From the NCBI GenBank assembly GCA_023230525.1, contig JALNXE010000145.1:1-8183 (forward strand): a stretch of DNA of 8,183 nucleotides, read 5' to 3'. A program made the translations under genes and the position numbers. Under the pieces are notes generated by a model. That model made no database searches and was not told the origin of the DNA. It was given only the letters and a program-made list of their open reading frames with translations. Below are positions 6,869-8,183 of the stretch, in pieces (position 1 is the first letter of the stretch; every line of letters starts with the position of its first letter). The stretch comes from Desulfobulbaceae bacterium (GTDB lineage: Bacteria > Desulfobacterota > Desulfobulbia > Desulfobulbales > SURF-16).

Positions 6869-6871
6869 ATA

Positions 6872-8074
6872 ATGAAAAATCATTTAAGCAGATGTGTCTG
6901 CCTCTTTCTAATGATTTGGATGGTTTCAACGCTGAATGCTCCATCCTTCATTTACGCGGCGGATGAAGAGGCATGTAGCGTATGTCACAAGTACCCTGGG
7001 TTGGCCAGGGTTGACACACAGACAGGCAGATCGCGCCTGTTTTACGTCAGCCAAAGCATATACTCCAACAGTGTTCACGGTAAAGTTCTGTGCAGGAACT
7101 GCCATCTGAATCTTGACGTAATCCCCCATACAGATGCAAAGAAAGTGGATTGTTCCACCAAGTGCCACCTCAAGGAACCATCCACGGACAAAGAATTCTC
7201 CCACGGCGGCATTTATGCTGAATTCAATACCAGCATCCATGGCCTGTACACCCCGGAAATGACCAAAAAATGCACCGAGGATCTGCCCCAGTGCACCGAC
7301 TGTCATGTGAACGCGGTCTACCAGCCCGTAACCGACCTCACCACCATGGAGGCCGGCATTTCCCAAGATGCCCTGCGGCGCTGCCTGGGCTGCCATGAGA
7401 ACAAGGAGTGGACCAACCGCTTCTACCAGCATTTCGCCCACCGGATGCACCGGTCAAAGACCGCGGTACAGACAGTCAAACTCTGCCTCGATTGCCATAA
7501 GGACGAAAAGAAGATGGCCCGTCATGGGCTTACCGCCACGTCCAACTATAAGGATACCTTCCACTGGAAAGGCGTCTTGTATGGCGACCCGAACATGCCT
7601 GATTGCCTCAGCTGCCATGCCCCGGTCGGTTATACGGTTCATTCCATGAAAACAGGGTCTGATCCCGGTTCAGCGGTTAATAAAAAGAATCTGCAGGCGA
7701 CCTGTTCCAATCTGAACGGCACCCAGATATGCCATCCCAAAGCCACCGAGCAGTTTGCCACAGGCAAGATCCATCCCACCGGCAGCGGATTTGAGAAAAA
7801 GGTCAGCGCCTATGTTGAGGGTGAAGCCACATTGGGCGATATGGAAAGTCTGAGACAGGAAAGGCGTTTCCGCGATCTAAGCGGCATCACGGCCGAGGAT
7901 GCGGATATCTCCAAGCTGGATGAACAGCAGCTTTTTCAACGGAAAGTCTACATAATTGTAAAATATGTGTATACCCTTTTGATCACCGTGGTGATTGGAG
8001 GAATGTTGGCACACCAGGTGCTTGATTTCATAAGAATACTCATAAACAAAAGCAGAAATAATCATCTGGGATAA
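6872..8074 (+). CDS. Exported, membrane-anchored multihaem c-type cytochrome (7-8 haems)
   Basis: This 400-residue protein probably carries electrons between the quinone pool and periplasmic partners. An N-terminal signal peptide (about 1-30, likely cut near YAA-DEEA) exports it, and a C-terminal transmembrane helix (about 359-382, followed by a basic tail) anchors it with the haem part in the periplasm. Haem sites in order: C35-H39, C74-H78, C94-H99 (CX3CH), C141-H145, C171-H175, C205-H209, C245-H249 and a candidate CX8CH at C278-H288. Eleven other His residues lie in the mature periplasmic part (for example 69, 111, 123, 187, 190, 193, 231), enough for bis-His ligation; two occur in S-x-H-G contexts (69 and 123). 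His381 lies at the cytoplasmic end of the helix. The next gene starts 5 bases later and looks like a b-type cytochrome, a pairing like the Cbc-type bc complexes of Geobacter. That is a resemblance in architecture; I cannot assign orthology. Confidence 0.9.
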   Translation: MKNHLSRCVCLFLMIWMVSTLNAPSFIYAADEEACSVCHKYPGLARVDTQTGRSRLFYVSQSIYSNSVHGKVLCRNCHLNLDVIPHTDAKKVDCSTKCHLKEPSTDKEFSHGGIYAEFNTSIHGLYTPEMTKKCTEDLPQCTDCHVNAVYQPVTDLTTMEAGISQDALRRCLGCHENKEWTNRFYQHFAHRMHRSKTAVQTVKLCLDCHKDEKKMARHGLTATSNYKDTFHWKGVLYGDPNMPDCLSCHAPVGYTVHSMKTGSDPGSAVNKKNLQATCSNLNGTQICHPKATEQFATGKIHPTGSGFEKKVSAYVEGEATLGDMESLRQERRFRDLSGITAEDADISKLDEQQLFQRKVYIIVKYVYTLLITVVIGGMLAHQVLDFIRILINKSRNNHLG

Positions 8075-8079
8075 CAGCT

Positions 8080-8183
8080 ATGGACTCCGATAAAATAATT
8101 GGCAAAGATGGTGAGATGATGCATAACAACGACAACCTCCCCAAGGAAATTGTAAGGCTGAATGGCTCAGAGCGCCTTCAGCA
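8080..8183 (+). CDS. Start of probable b-type cytochrome (b561/FdnI-like), cut by window edge
   Basis: An open frame from ATG 8080 runs off the window after 34 complete codons. A polar N-terminal stretch leads into EIVRLNGSERLQ, which resembles the cytoplasmic N-terminus (R-x-x-x-x-E-R-x-Q-H) preceding the first helix of dihaem b-type cytochromes such as formate dehydrogenase gamma subunits. It begins 5 bases after the multihaem cytochrome stop, so they are co-transcribed. The ribosome-binding site is weak (CTGGGA); in-frame ATGs at 8116 and 8119, preceded by GGTGAG, are alternative starts. The identification rests on about a dozen residues. Confidence 0.5.
   Translation, partial: MDSDKIIGKDGEMMHNNDNLPKEIVRLNGSERLQ

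Larger units (their letters stand above)
6013..6871. other. Long intergenic region, AT-rich from about 6190
   Basis: No gene is supportable on either strand. The first 180 bases have roughly the GC content of the flanking genes; from about 6190 to the cytochrome start the sequence is strongly AT-rich. T runs at 6019-6037 follow the end of the c-di-GMP gene but lack a real hairpin: only GGCG/CGCC (5994-5997/6004-6007) around the stop codon. A 63-codon frame at 6140-6331 has no ribosome-binding site and an unprotein-like composition, so I leave it out. The structured elements inside the region (6495-6561, 6641-6690, 6734-6838) are listed separately. Confidence 0.7.

Overview
The window carries two unrelated-looking blocks on the + strand, separated by a gene-free, AT-rich stretch of about 860 bases. 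Hybrid CheA kinases, GGDEF/EAL output proteins, multiheme c-type cytochromes paired with a b-type cytochrome, and REP-like intergenic repeats together suggest an anaerobic, respiratory Gram-negative bacterium. A member of the Desulfobacterota (Desulfobulbales or Desulfuromonadales type) is my best guess, inferred from gene content and not from a marker gene.

Region 1 (1-294) holds no convincing gene. It contains short repeat-like elements, including a palindrome of the kind scattered between bacterial genes, and a weak promoter candidate.

Region 2 (295-6012) is a compact three-gene chemosensory operon: a hybrid CheA (Hpt, kinase, CheW-like and receiver domains), a CheB receptor methylesterase overlapping it by 4 bases (ATGA), and after 13 bases a REC-PAS-GGDEF-EAL protein. 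The likely logic is Wsp-like or 'alternative cellular function': a receptor array, not in this window, controls CheA; CheA phosphorylates CheB (adaptation) and the GGDEF protein (c-di-GMP synthesis). The GGDEF site and inhibitory I-site are intact. The EAL domain has lost four catalytic or metal-site residues, so the protein should be a synthase and not a bifunctional enzyme. No CheR, CheW or receptor gene is in view.

Region 3 (6013-6871) is non-coding. It holds a perfect 19-bp inverted repeat on either side of a TATAAT box, a hairpin followed by ten Ts, and a roughly 105-base imperfect palindrome just before the next gene.

Region 4 (6872-end) starts a redox operon: an exported, C-terminally anchored cytochrome with seven recognisable haem sites plus one unusual CX8CH site, followed after 5 bases by the beginning of what looks like a b-type (cytochrome b561/FdnI-like) membrane cytochrome. 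Together they look like a quinol-linked bc module passing electrons to the periplasm.

I found no tRNA, rRNA, CRISPR array or intact transposase.
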